Assembly (NCBI GenBank): GCA_937876395.1
Contig: CALEIM010000158.1
Coordinates: 1-14,166 of the forward strand
DNA length: 14,166 nucleotides
Reading direction: 5' to 3'
Source of the DNA: an uncultured Wenzhouxiangella sp.
GTDB lineage: Bacteria > Pseudomonadota > Gammaproteobacteria > Xanthomonadales > Wenzhouxiangellaceae
Made by a program: the position numbers and the translations under genes. The first letter of the stretch is position 1, and every line of letters starts with the position of its first letter. This document shows, piece after piece, positions 1-7,331 of the stretch. A model generated the notes under the pieces. That model did not search any database, was not told where the DNA came from, and worked only from the letters and a program-made list of their open reading frames with translations.

Positions 1-195
1 CTGATCGTGCGCGAAGCGCATGACCGATTCCGTGTGCGTGAAGTCCATGCAGGCATGGCCAGCGGTATCCATACCGAGATTCTTCACGGTCTGTCCGAAG
101 GTGAGCAGGTGGTTGTTTCCGGTCAGTTCCTGATCGACTCCGAAGCCAGCCTGCGCGCCGGTCATGCGCGCCTGAACGACAACCACGCTCACTGA
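1..195 (+). CDS. cusB: CusB-type RND efflux periplasmic adaptor subunit, C-terminal fragment
   Basis: This is the 3' end of a gene whose start lies off the left edge; the frame is open from base 1 and stops with TGA at 193-195. The 64 visible residues contain the membrane-proximal barrel-sandwich ending typical of heavy-metal membrane fusion proteins, including the stretch LSEGEQVVVSGQFLIDSE that is characteristic of CusB/CzcB adaptors. In the family this subunit bridges the inner-membrane pump and the outer-membrane channel in the periplasm and hands metal to the pump. The tail is His-rich (NDNHAH). The pump gene follows after 14 nt, and its ribosome-binding site overlaps this stop codon, so the two are cotranscribed. 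Cu/Ag specificity is inferred from the downstream pump; the metal-binding N-terminus of this adaptor is not visible. Confidence 0.88.
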   Translation: MIVREAHDRFRVREVHAGMASGIHTEILHGLSEGEQVVVSGQFLIDSEASLRAGHARLNDNHAH

Positions 196-198
196 GGA
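194..198 (+). promoter_or_regulatory. Ribosome-binding site of cusA, overlapping the cusB stop codon
   Basis: GAGGA lies 11 nt before the cusA ATG and shares bases with the TGA of the adaptor gene. Translation of the pump is therefore probably coupled to that of the adaptor. Confidence 0.6.
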
Positions 199-209
199 CA
201 CCACTGATC

Positions 210-3200
210 ATGATTGATGCAATCATTCGCTGGTCGATCGCCAACCGGGTGCTGGTTTTGCTGGGCGCGGTAATCCTGGCCGCGCTGGGCCTGTTCGCCG
301 TGCGCGCCACGCCAGTTGATGCCATCCCGGATCTGTCAGATCCCCAGGTCATCGTACGCGCCTCTTTTCCCGGTCAAGCGCCGCAGCTTGTTGAAGACCA
401 GATCACCTATCCGCTGACCACCGCGCTGATGGCCGTTCCCGGTGCCCATACGGTGCGCGCCTTTTCGATGTTCGGCGACTCATTCATCACCATTCTGTTC
501 GAGGAGGGTACGGACATTTACTGGGCTCGCTCCCGGGTGCTTGAATATCTTGCCCAGGTGAGCAGCACCCTCCCCGATGGCGTTGATGTCCGACTCGGCC
601 CGGATGCCACCGGGGTTGGCTGGATTTATAAATACGTTCTCATCGACCGCAGTGGCCGGCATGACCTGGCTGAGCTGCGCGCCCTGCAGGACTGGTTCTT
701 GAAGTACGAGCTGCAATCGCTCAAAGGGGTTTCTGAAGTGGCCACCATGGGCGGCATGGAGCGCGCCTATCAGATCGCGCTCAACCCCAATGCGCTGCGT
801 GCCTACGGCCTGGATATTGGCAAGATCAAGACGGCCGTCACCCGGGCCAGCGCCGCGACCGGCGGTTCGATCATCGAGCGCGCCGAAGCCCAGTACATGG
901 TGAGCGCCAGCCGCTACGTGGACAGCCTCGAAGCCCTGGAGCAGGTCGGACTGGGGAGCGCTGCCGACGGCACAGCCGTGCGGCTGGCCGATGTGGCCGA
1001 TATCCGCCGCGGCCCGTCGCCCCGCCAGGGCATGGTTGATCTCAATGGCGAAGGCGAAGCCGTCGGCGGCATCATCGTCATGCGTGCCGGCGAGAATGCC
1101 CGCGAGGTGATCGAGCGAGTCCGTGAACGGCTCGATGAACTGGCCGGTGGCCTGCCCGAAGGAGTCGAGATTGTCGAAACCTATAATCGCTCGGGGCTGA
1201 TTTCGTCTGCCGTCAGTACCCTGTGGGAAACCCTGGCGCTGGAATTCTTGGTCGTGGTGCTGGTCGTTGGCCTTTTCCTTTGGCATCTGCGCTCATCGCT
1301 GGTCATGCTGATCTCCCTGCCGTTGGGTGTTCTGAGCGCCTATCTGGTCATGTATCTGCAGGGCATCAGCGCCAACATCATGTCGCTGGGTGGTATCGCG
1401 ATTTCAATCGGGGTGATGGTTGATGCGGCCATCGTTTTGATTGACAACGTCCATCGACATTTCGAGGACCGAAAACCTGAGGATTCACACTGGCAACTTG
1501 TTGAACGGGCGACGCTTGAGGTTGGACGGCCGGTGTTCTTCAGCCTGCTGCTGGTTGCCCTGAGCTTTTTGCCGGTGTTCGCCCTGCAGGCCCAGGAAGG
1601 CCGCATGTTCATGCCGCTGGCCTTCACCAAGACCTATGCCATGGCCGCGGCCGCCGGCTTGGCGATCACCCTGGTGCCAGTGCTGATGGGCTATTTCATC
1701 CGGCCTGGAAGCGCGCGAGGAAAATCAGACGGCCACAATCGCGGCATCAGCCCGGTTACGCGCTGGCTGGAGCGAGGCTATCGTCCGCTGATCGCCTTCA
1801 GCGTCCGCCATCCCTGGCCGGTGCTGCTGATCAGTGTGTTGCTCGTGGTCAGCGCGCTGTGGCCGGCCGCTCGCATCGGCAGCGAGTTCATGCCCGAACT
1901 CGATGAAGGCAGCCTGATGTACATGCCCACCACCCTGCCCGCGATCAGCCCCGACAAGGCGCGCGAACTGCTACAGCAAACCGACCGCCTGATTGCCAAA
2001 CACCCCGAAGTCGAGCGGGTGATGGGCAAAATTGGCCGCGCCGAAACAGCCACTGATCCGGCGCCGTTGAGCATGCTCGAAACCTTTATCACGCTCAAAC
2101 CGCGCAATGAATGGCGGCCTGGAATGCGCACCAAAGACATCATCGACGAGCTCGATGCCATGCTGCAAATACCCGGCCTGACCAACGCCTGGGTGTTTCC
2201 CATCCAGACGCGCATCGACATGCTGCAGACCGGCATTCAAACCGACGTCGGGATTCTGGTCACCGGTCCTGATCTGAACGAGATCGAGCGTCTGTCGCTG
2301 GAGATCGCCGATGCGGTAGCGGCAATGCCGGGCACGCTTAGCGCTTTCGCCGATCGACCAGGCGGTGGGCGCTATGTGAATATCGATATCGACCGCCTTG
2401 CCGCCGCCCGCCACGGGCTCGATATCACCACGATTCACGACACCATTCGCTACGGTATCGGCGGGGCCAGGATCATGGACACCATCGAAGGCCTGGAACG
2501 CTATCCGGTTCACCTGCGCTACCTGCCCGATTTTCGCGATTCGATCGAAGACCTTGGCAACCTTCCGCTGATCGCTGCAAACGGCGCCCAAGTAGCACTC
2601 GCTGAAGTGGCCGAGATCCGCATCGAAAACGGCCCGCCCGCCATCCGCACGGAAAACACGCGGCCTTCCGGGGTGGTCTACGTAGAGCTCGACAGCAGCG
2701 ACCTCGGCGGCTGGGTCAATATGGCGCGCGCCGACATTGCCGAATCCATCGAGCTCCCGGCCGGCTACAGCATCGCTTTTCGCGGCCGGTACGAGTACCT
2801 TGAGCGCGCCACTGAACGCTTCAAGCTGCTGATCCCGCTGACGCTGGCGATTATCGTCGTGCTGCTGATGATGACCTTCAATCGACTCAGCGATGTTGCC
2901 ATGGTGCTGCTGGTCGCCCCGTTGTCGCTGGTCGGCGGACTGTGGTTGATGTGGCTGCTCGGCTATAATTTCTCGATCGGTGTCTCGGTAGGTTTTATTG
3001 CCCTGGCCGGCCTGGCAGCCGAAGTCTGCGTACTGATGCTGGTCTATCTCGATCAAGCCTGGCGTGAGCGCAAAGCCAAGACTACCGGCACGCGTGCCGA
3101 GCTGCGCGAGGCAGTCACCAGCGCGGCCTTGAGACGTATCCGGCCGATCACCATGACCCAGGCGACCGTGTTTACCGGCCTGCTGCCGGTCATGCTCAGC

Positions 3201-3377
3201 ACCGGCACCGGATCGGAGCTTATGCAGCGCATTGCAGCCCCCATGGTCGGCGGCGTTTTTGCCGTATGGCTTTCCGCCCTGCTGGTGCTGCCGGCTGTGT
3301 ACTATCTATGGCAGGGCCGCAGTCTGCCGGAAAACGACTCCGACCCCGAAAACCCGGCAACGGCAAGTAGGGGCTGA
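210..3377 (+). CDS. cusA: Copper/silver efflux RND transporter, inner-membrane pump CusA
   Basis: Complete 1055-residue heavy-metal RND permease, the usual length for the family. It has a first transmembrane helix at about residues 13-32, a large periplasmic loop, a helix bundle from about 340, a second periplasmic loop, and a final bundle from about 870. The proton-relay aspartate lies in GVMVDAAIVLIDN (Asp405). The three methionines that bind Cu(I)/Ag(I) in E. coli CusA (573/623/672) are matched by Met572 (SLMYMP), Met622 (PLSMLET) and Met671 (RIDMLQTG). This argues for CusA rather than a divalent-cation CzcA/CnrA pump. The known role is proton-driven export of monovalent copper or silver from periplasm or cytoplasm through a CusCBA tripartite complex. 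A GAGGA Shine-Dalgarno at 194-198 supports the ATG at 210. No metal-responsive regulator is visible; any control would be upstream of the window. Confidence 0.95.
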   Translation: MIDAIIRWSIANRVLVLLGAVILAALGLFAVRATPVDAIPDLSDPQVIVRASFPGQAPQLVEDQITYPLTTALMAVPGAHTVRAFSMFGDSFITILFEEGTDIYWARSRVLEYLAQVSSTLPDGVDVRLGPDATGVGWIYKYVLIDRSGRHDLAELRALQDWFLKYELQSLKGVSEVATMGGMERAYQIALNPNALRAYGLDIGKIKTAVTRASAATGGSIIERAEAQYMVSASRYVDSLEALEQVGLGSAADGTAVRLADVADIRRGPSPRQGMVDLNGEGEAVGGIIVMRAGENAREVIERVRERLDELAGGLPEGVEIVETYNRSGLISSAVSTLWETLALEFLVVVLVVGLFLWHLRSSLVMLISLPLGVLSAYLVMYLQGISANIMSLGGIAISIGVMVDAAIVLIDNVHRHFEDRKPEDSHWQLVERATLEVGRPVFFSLLLVALSFLPVFALQAQEGRMFMPLAFTKTYAMAAAAGLAITLVPVLMGYFIRPGSARGKSDGHNRGISPVTRWLERGYRPLIAFSVRHPWPVLLISVLLVVSALWPAARIGSEFMPELDEGSLMYMPTTLPAISPDKARELLQQTDRLIAKHPEVERVMGKIGRAETATDPAPLSMLETFITLKPRNEWRPGMRTKDIIDELDAMLQIPGLTNAWVFPIQTRIDMLQTGIQTDVGILVTGPDLNEIERLSLEIADAVAAMPGTLSAFADRPGGGRYVNIDIDRLAAARHGLDITTIHDTIRYGIGGARIMDTIEGLERYPVHLRYLPDFRDSIEDLGNLPLIAANGAQVALAEVAEIRIENGPPAIRTENTRPSGVVYVELDSSDLGGWVNMARADIAESIELPAGYSIAFRGRYEYLERATERFKLLIPLTLAIIVVLLMMTFNRLSDVAMVLLVAPLSLVGGLWLMWLLGYNFSIGVSVGFIALAGLAAEVCVLMLVYLDQAWRERKAKTTGTRAELREAVTSAALRRIRPITMTQATVFTGLLPVMLSTGTGSELMQRIAAPMVGGVFAVWLSALLVLPAVYYLWQGRSLPENDSDPENPATASRG

Positions 3378-3383
3378 GCTGAA

Positions 3384-3410
3384 CCGCAGATGGACGCGGA
3401 TCGAACGGGG
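3384..3410 (+). repeat. Short degenerate tandem repeat, ~11-nt period, after cusA
   Basis: Just after the cusA stop, two successive units starting CGCAGATGGA (3385) and CGCGGATCGAA (3395) are followed by a third partial unit, CGGGG. The pattern resembles the CGCAGAT/ACGCAGAT-type short tandem repeats seen in intergenic regions of many bacteria. It is followed by a weak GCAAA-CGC-TTTGC hairpin at 3410-3422 without a T-run. No gene is seen in 3378-3504. Confidence 0.35.
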
Positions 3411-3470
3411 CAAACGCTTTGCGCACAGAGTATAGAAAAAGTGAGGCCGAAATCAGCGGTCAAGAAAATG

Positions 3471-3499
3471 TCGAGATAATCGAGACTCACCGGGATAAT
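3471..3499 (+). promoter_or_regulatory. Candidate sigma-70 promoter for the PLD-family gene
   Basis: A -35-like TCGAGA (3471-3476, 4 of 6 to consensus) is separated by 17 nt from GATAAT (3494-3499, 5 of 6). The -10 element ends only 5 nt before the ATG at 3505, so a transcript would start at or next to the start codon and carry almost no leader. This agrees with the lack of a Shine-Dalgarno sequence there. TCGAGA is repeated directly at 3480-3485. This is prediction by eye only. Confidence 0.4.
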
Positions 3500-3504
3500 A
3501 AAAA

Positions 3505-4974
3505 ATGCTGATGAACCAATCCAAAATCAGGCCGCGTGCCTGGTCGCTCAAGCGCGCGACGATATCAGCTCTGTCCGCGCTGCTGATCGTCTACCTGGGC
3601 ACCGCCGTCTGGCAGGTATCGAAACCCCTGCCGGATGGCTTGAACCTGCGCGGTGACTGGCAGCCGGTCGGCACGATTCAGTTTCTCGCTGATTCGACCT
3701 GGCTTGATTCAGCAGGTGAGCAGCACACTGAGCAGGTCATCTTCGATACCGCTTTTGACATGATCGAAGCAGCCGAAACCCTGGTGGTCAGCGATTTTTT
3801 TCTGATCAATCGCTTTGCCGGTCAGGCCACCGCCGGCTACCGCTCGCTGTCGCTTGAACTGGTCGAGTCGATGGCGGCCAGACGCGAAGCACGTCCCGAA
3901 CTGTTTTCTGCGCTGATCACCGACCCGTTCAACGAACTTTATCAGGGTGTCCATCAGCCGCTGTTTGATACCCTTGAACAGTCTGGAGTGCGCGTGATCC
4001 GTACCGATCTGGGCCGGCTGCGCGATTCAAACCCCGCCTGGTCAGCCGCCTGGCGCATCTGCTGCCAATGGTTTGGCAACAGTTCAGACGGCTGGTTGCC
4101 CAATCCGGTGGGTGAGGCCCGGGTTTCGCTGCGCACCTGGCTTGCCCTGATCAACTTCAAGGCCAATCATCGCAAGGTACTGATCGCTGATGTTAAAAGC
4201 GGGCCGCGCGCGCTGGTCACCTCCGCCAACCCGCACGATGCCAGCAGCCGCCACAGCAATACCGCCGTTGTTTTTGATGGTCGGGCGGTGGGTGATCTGC
4301 TGGAAAGTGAACGTGCCGTGGTTCGATTTTCGATTGGCCAGCAGCCGGACTGGATCATTCCGGAAACCCACCCCATTACCGATCCGGTTGCCGAGCTGCG
4401 CATCGTGACCGAAGCGGCCATCCGCGATTCAGCGCTGGACATGATCAACACCACCCAGCGCGGTGATTCGGTGGATATGTTGATGTTCTATCTGTCACAG
4501 CGCGACATCATCGAAGCCCTGATTGACAGCCACCGGCGCGGCGCAAATGTCCGCGTCCTGCTCGATCCGAACGAAGATGCCTTTGGCCGCAAGAAAAACG
4601 GCGTGCCCAACCGCCAGGTCGCCAGCGAGCTGCACCAGGCCGGCATAGCGGTGCGCTGGTGCAATACCCAAGGTGAACAATGTCACGGAAAAATGCTGCT
4701 AACCCGAACCAGCGACGGCCAGCAGCGCGTGCTGACCGGATCAGCCAACTTCACCCGCCGCAACCTTGACAACTACAACCTGGAAACCAACGTCGAAGTA
4801 CGCGCAGCCAGCAACAGCCCTTTCATGGATGGCGTCTCCCGCTTCTTCAACGCAAACTGGCACAACACCACCGAACGAATTCACAGCCTGCCCTACTCAC
4901 ACTACGCCGACGAATCACGTCTGCGCTACTGGCAATACCGCTTTATGGAAGCCAGCGGGCTTTCGACGTTTTGA
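3505..4974 (+). CDS. Membrane-anchored phospholipase D-superfamily protein (cardiolipin synthase-like)
   Basis: The 489-residue protein has a single N-terminal membrane helix (about residues 17-37) that would place the rest in the periplasm. Two phosphatidyltransferase/PLD half-domains follow. The first HKD motif is complete: His222-x-Lys224-x4-Asp229 (NHRKVLIAD), followed by TSANPHD. The second has His394-x-Lys396 (CHGKMLLTR) followed by GSANFTRRN, but the position normally held by Asp is Arg401. PLD-superfamily enzymes use the paired HKD histidines for phosphodiester cleavage or transfer on phospholipids or nucleic acids. The substrate here is unknown; phospholipid chemistry at the inner membrane is a reasonable guess from the anchor. 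There is no strong Shine-Dalgarno; an ATG two codons downstream (3511) is an alternative start. It lies 127 nt after cusA, and a functional link to metal efflux is not shown. Confidence 0.85.
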   Translation: MLMNQSKIRPRAWSLKRATISALSALLIVYLGTAVWQVSKPLPDGLNLRGDWQPVGTIQFLADSTWLDSAGEQHTEQVIFDTAFDMIEAAETLVVSDFFLINRFAGQATAGYRSLSLELVESMAARREARPELFSALITDPFNELYQGVHQPLFDTLEQSGVRVIRTDLGRLRDSNPAWSAAWRICCQWFGNSSDGWLPNPVGEARVSLRTWLALINFKANHRKVLIADVKSGPRALVTSANPHDASSRHSNTAVVFDGRAVGDLLESERAVVRFSIGQQPDWIIPETHPITDPVAELRIVTEAAIRDSALDMINTTQRGDSVDMLMFYLSQRDIIEALIDSHRRGANVRVLLDPNEDAFGRKKNGVPNRQVASELHQAGIAVRWCNTQGEQCHGKMLLTRTSDGQQRVLTGSANFTRRNLDNYNLETNVEVRAASNSPFMDGVSRFFNANWHNTTERIHSLPYSHYADESRLRYWQYRFMEASGLSTF

Positions 4975-5004
4975 AGCCACACAAAACATTCAACCCCAAA
5001 CCGC

Positions 5005-5101
5005 CCGCGCGTGTAGCGCGGCGCCGCATTGCGGTTTGCCGCAGTTGCGGCAGGTCGGGGCGACCTACGGTTCCGGTCGGGCTGACCCGGGCCCCGGCCC
5101 G
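5005..5101. repeat. Cluster of short perfect palindromes (REP-like extragenic element)
   Basis: Four perfect inverted repeats lie close together in non-coding DNA: CCGCGC/GCGCGG with a 5-nt loop (5005-5021), TGCCGCA/TGCGGCA with a 2-nt loop (5037-5052), AGGTCG/CGACCT with a 3-nt loop (5052-5066), and CGGGCC/GGCCCG with a 2-nt loop (5088-5101). The second and third share a base. The GGTCGGGGCGACC core resembles palindromic extragenic repeats common in Pseudomonas and Xanthomonas relatives. Apart from these palindromes and the terminator-like hairpin downstream, I see no gene in 4975-5199. No second copy of the element occurs in this window, so repetitiveness in the genome is inferred. Confidence 0.5.
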
Positions 5102-5150
5102 ATTCCCCGGTGGAACCTGTATCGACCCCGTGCTGTCTGTAATGGGTTGG

Positions 5151-5174
5151 AGCGCTGTTGGGCGCTGTTTTTTT
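5151..5174 (+). terminator. Candidate intrinsic terminator between the PLD-family gene and the M13 peptidase gene
   Basis: AGCGC (5151-5155) pairs with GCGCT (5162-5166) around a 6-nt loop and is followed one base later by seven T residues (5168-5174). The stem is short but the T-run is clean. It would stop transcripts arriving from the cus/PLD side. It lies only 25 nt before the peptidase ATG, so it could also act as a leader attenuator if the peptidase promoter is upstream of it. Confidence 0.5.
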
Positions 5175-5183
5175 GTCACTCCG

Positions 5184-5193
5184 AACAGGGGAA
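5184..5193 (+). promoter_or_regulatory. Ribosome-binding site deciding the M13 peptidase start
   Basis: CAGGGGAAA sits about 7 nt before the ATG at 5200. The alternative in-frame ATG at 5158 has no comparable site and would add residues ahead of the signal peptide. Confidence 0.6.
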
Positions 5194-5199
5194 ACCCGC

Positions 5200-7254
5200 A
5201 TGAAATGTTTTCAAAACGGTCTGTTTGCCGTCCTGCTCACCCTGGCCTGCTTTCAGGCTGTGGCCGCTGAAAAACTCGAAGATTCAGCGCAGATCGGCTC
5301 TGCCGACTGGGGCATCGAAACAGCCCAAATCAGCAACGACACTGCACCCGGCGATGATTTCTTTAGCTGGGTCAATGAAGGCTGGCTGGAATCGACCGAA
5401 ATCCCGGACGGCTTTGCCCGCTGGGGGGCATTTACCGAGCTGGGCATCCTTGCAGAACAGCGGGTTGAGCAGATCATTGCGGATATGGCCGAAAGCAATC
5501 CGGAGCCCGGCAGTTCCGGCCAGCAGGTGGGCGATCTGTTTGCCAGCTACATGAACACCGCAGCCATTGACGAACTCGGCCTGGAGCCGATTCGTGAGAC
5601 GCTCGATCAGCTTTTGACCATTGACAGCCATGAGGCGGCTGCGCGCTGGATGGGACGACCGGGAACCGCCTCGATCGTGACAAGCTTTGTCAGCCTTGAC
5701 CCCGGCCATCCCGAGCGCTATCTGACTCAGCTCTATCAAGGCGGTCTGGGCCTGCCCGACCGGGACTATTACCTGCTTGACGAGGCGCCTTTCCCCGGCC
5801 ATCGTCAGGCCTATCGCGACCATATTGTCGCAACCTTCCGTCGCGCCGGTGTTGATCAGGCCGAAGCGCGGGCCAACGCCATTTTGGCGCTTGAAACAAG
5901 GCTTGCCGAAAATCAATGGACCCGGGTTCAGGCCCGCGACCGGCAGGCCAACTACAAGCTGTTGTCGCCGTCTGCACTGGCCGAAAATGCGAACGATTTT
6001 CCGTGGCTGATTTTCTTGAGCGAGCGCCAGCTTGACGAGATCGACGAGCTCGTTGTCGGCACCGACAGCGCGATCTACGCCAACAGCCGGGTGTTCGCCG
6101 AAACCCCGGCCGAAGACTGGGCCTCCTGGCACGCTTTTCACTGGATCGACAATCACGCGCCGCTGCTTTCCGAAGAATTTTCCAGGGCCCACTTCGAGTT
6201 TTATCAGCAGCGCCTCAACGGCGTCGAAACCCAGCGCGAGCGCGACAAGCGCGGCATCAATTTTGTCAGCTCCCTGCTCGGTGAGGCGGTTGGCCAAATC
6301 TATGTCGAACGGCATTTCCCGCCTGAATATCGCGCCCAGATGATGGAGCTGGTCGAGTACCTGCGCCGCGCCTTTGCCGAACGTCTTGACACCCTCGCCT
6401 GGATGGATGAGGAAACGCGCGCCGAAGCACAGCGCAAGCTGGCCGCATTTTCACCCAAAATCGGCTATCCGGAGCGCTGGCGCGATTACTCCGACATTGC
6501 CATTCAGGCCGATGATCTGATCGGCAACAGCCAGCGGATCCGGGCGTGGATGTGGAGCGATATGCTCGCCAAACTGGACGAGCCGGTGCGCGATTGGGAA
6601 TGGGGCATGCCGCCGCAGACGGTTAACGCCTACTACTCATCGACCCGTAATGAGATCGTCTTCCCGGCTGCCATCCTGCAGCCGCCGTTCTTCAACCCGG
6701 ATGCTGACATGGCGGTCAATTTCGGCGCCATCGGCGGAGTGATCGGCCACGAGATGGGCCACGGTTTTGATGACCAGGGTTCACGCTCCGATGCCAACGG
6801 CGTGCTGCGCAACTGGTGGAGCGATGATTCACGCCAACACTTCGAAGAGCGTACGGCCAGCCTGATTGCCCAGTACAACGGCTTTGAGCCGATCGACGGC
6901 ATGACGGTCAACGGCGCACTTGCCCTGGGCGAAAACATCGGCGATCTGGGCGGCCTGTCAATCGCCCTGCACGCCTACCGGATGTATTTGGACGATCATC
7001 ACGACGGCGTAGCGCCAGAGCTTGACGGCTACAGCGGCGAGCAGCGTTTCTTTATGGCCTGGGCCCAGGTGTGGCGCAATCTCTGGGCCAGCGAAGAGGC
7101 CCTGCGCGCCCAGCTCGTACGCGGCCCGCACAGCCCGCCGCGCTATCGGGTCAACGGTGTGGTGCGCAATATCGACGCCTGGTATGAGGCCTTTGGAATC
7201 GCTGAAGATGCCGAACTGTACCTGGAGCCTGAAGAGCGCGTAAGTATCTGGTAG
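5200..7254 (+). CDS. Secreted M13-family zinc metallopeptidase (neprilysin/PepO-like)
   Basis: A 684-residue protein, within the usual range for bacterial M13 peptidases. The ATG at 5200 is chosen because it follows an AGGGGA-type ribosome-binding site and yields a signal peptide ending AVAA (about residue 23); an in-frame ATG at 5158 lies inside the terminator hairpin region and is unlikely. The catalytic signature HEMGH (His517, Glu518, His521) and the third zinc ligand in ENIGD (Glu578, with Asp582) are intact, as is the substrate-binding NAYYS motif (from Asn476). The protein ends RVSIW, the conserved aromatic C-terminus of the family. Known members cleave oligopeptides; the physiological substrate here is not evident. 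It probably acts in the periplasm or outside the cell. It is preceded by a terminator-like hairpin and faces the next gene tail to tail. Confidence 0.95.
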   Translation: MKCFQNGLFAVLLTLACFQAVAAEKLEDSAQIGSADWGIETAQISNDTAPGDDFFSWVNEGWLESTEIPDGFARWGAFTELGILAEQRVEQIIADMAESNPEPGSSGQQVGDLFASYMNTAAIDELGLEPIRETLDQLLTIDSHEAAARWMGRPGTASIVTSFVSLDPGHPERYLTQLYQGGLGLPDRDYYLLDEAPFPGHRQAYRDHIVATFRRAGVDQAEARANAILALETRLAENQWTRVQARDRQANYKLLSPSALAENANDFPWLIFLSERQLDEIDELVVGTDSAIYANSRVFAETPAEDWASWHAFHWIDNHAPLLSEEFSRAHFEFYQQRLNGVETQRERDKRGINFVSSLLGEAVGQIYVERHFPPEYRAQMMELVEYLRRAFAERLDTLAWMDEETRAEAQRKLAAFSPKIGYPERWRDYSDIAIQADDLIGNSQRIRAWMWSDMLAKLDEPVRDWEWGMPPQTVNAYYSSTRNEIVFPAAILQPPFFNPDADMAVNFGAIGGVIGHEMGHGFDDQGSRSDANGVLRNWWSDDSRQHFEERTASLIAQYNGFEPIDGMTVNGALALGENIGDLGGLSIALHAYRMYLDDHHDGVAPELDGYSGEQRFFMAWAQVWRNLWASEEALRAQLVRGPHSPPRYRVNGVVRNIDAWYEAFGIAEDAELYLEPEERVSIW

Positions 7255-7265
7255 TTGCACCCCTG

Positions 7266-7323
7266 GATCCGGGATCAGGCCAGGTCTTTAGTCAGATCCC
7301 GGATCAGAGCCCAGGTGCTTTCA
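7266..7323. repeat. Imperfect tandem repeat that also forms a perfect 11-bp inverted repeat
   Basis: GATCCGGGATC (7266-7276) is the exact reverse complement of GATCCCGGATC (7295-7305), with 18 nt between. Because each arm is itself nearly palindromic, the same sequences also begin two direct units of about 29 nt (7266-7294 and 7295-7323) that both continue as CAG, GCC, AGGT and a TTT-containing segment. An outer pair, CCTGG (7262-7266) with CCAGG (7311-7315), could extend the fold. It lies in the gap between two convergent genes, where a bidirectional terminator would be expected, but there is no T-run on either strand. Confidence 0.55.
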
Positions 7324-7331
7324 AGGTGATG

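Noticed and set aside
480..1286. Long open frame on the minus strand inside cusA (and a similar one at 1971-3056)
   Set aside because: It lies entirely opposite a well-supported RND pump gene. The translation is rich in His, Gly, Gln and Asp without any recognisable fold, as expected from the complement of GC-rich coding DNA.
4766..5270. Plus-strand open frames covering the end of the PLD-family gene and the following spacer
   Set aside because: They are biased to Thr/Pro/Arg, overlap the palindrome cluster and the terminator hairpin, and have no ribosome-binding site.
5200..5270. Possible lipoprotein signal on the M13 peptidase (LTLAC at residues 13-17)
   Set aside because: The residues before the Cys do not fit a lipobox (Leu at -2, Thr at -3), and a good signal peptidase I site, AVAA, follows.
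5284..6315. 343-codon open frame antisense to the M13 peptidase
   Set aside because: The peptidase frame carries all family motifs. The antisense product shows no motif, signal peptide or ribosome-binding site.
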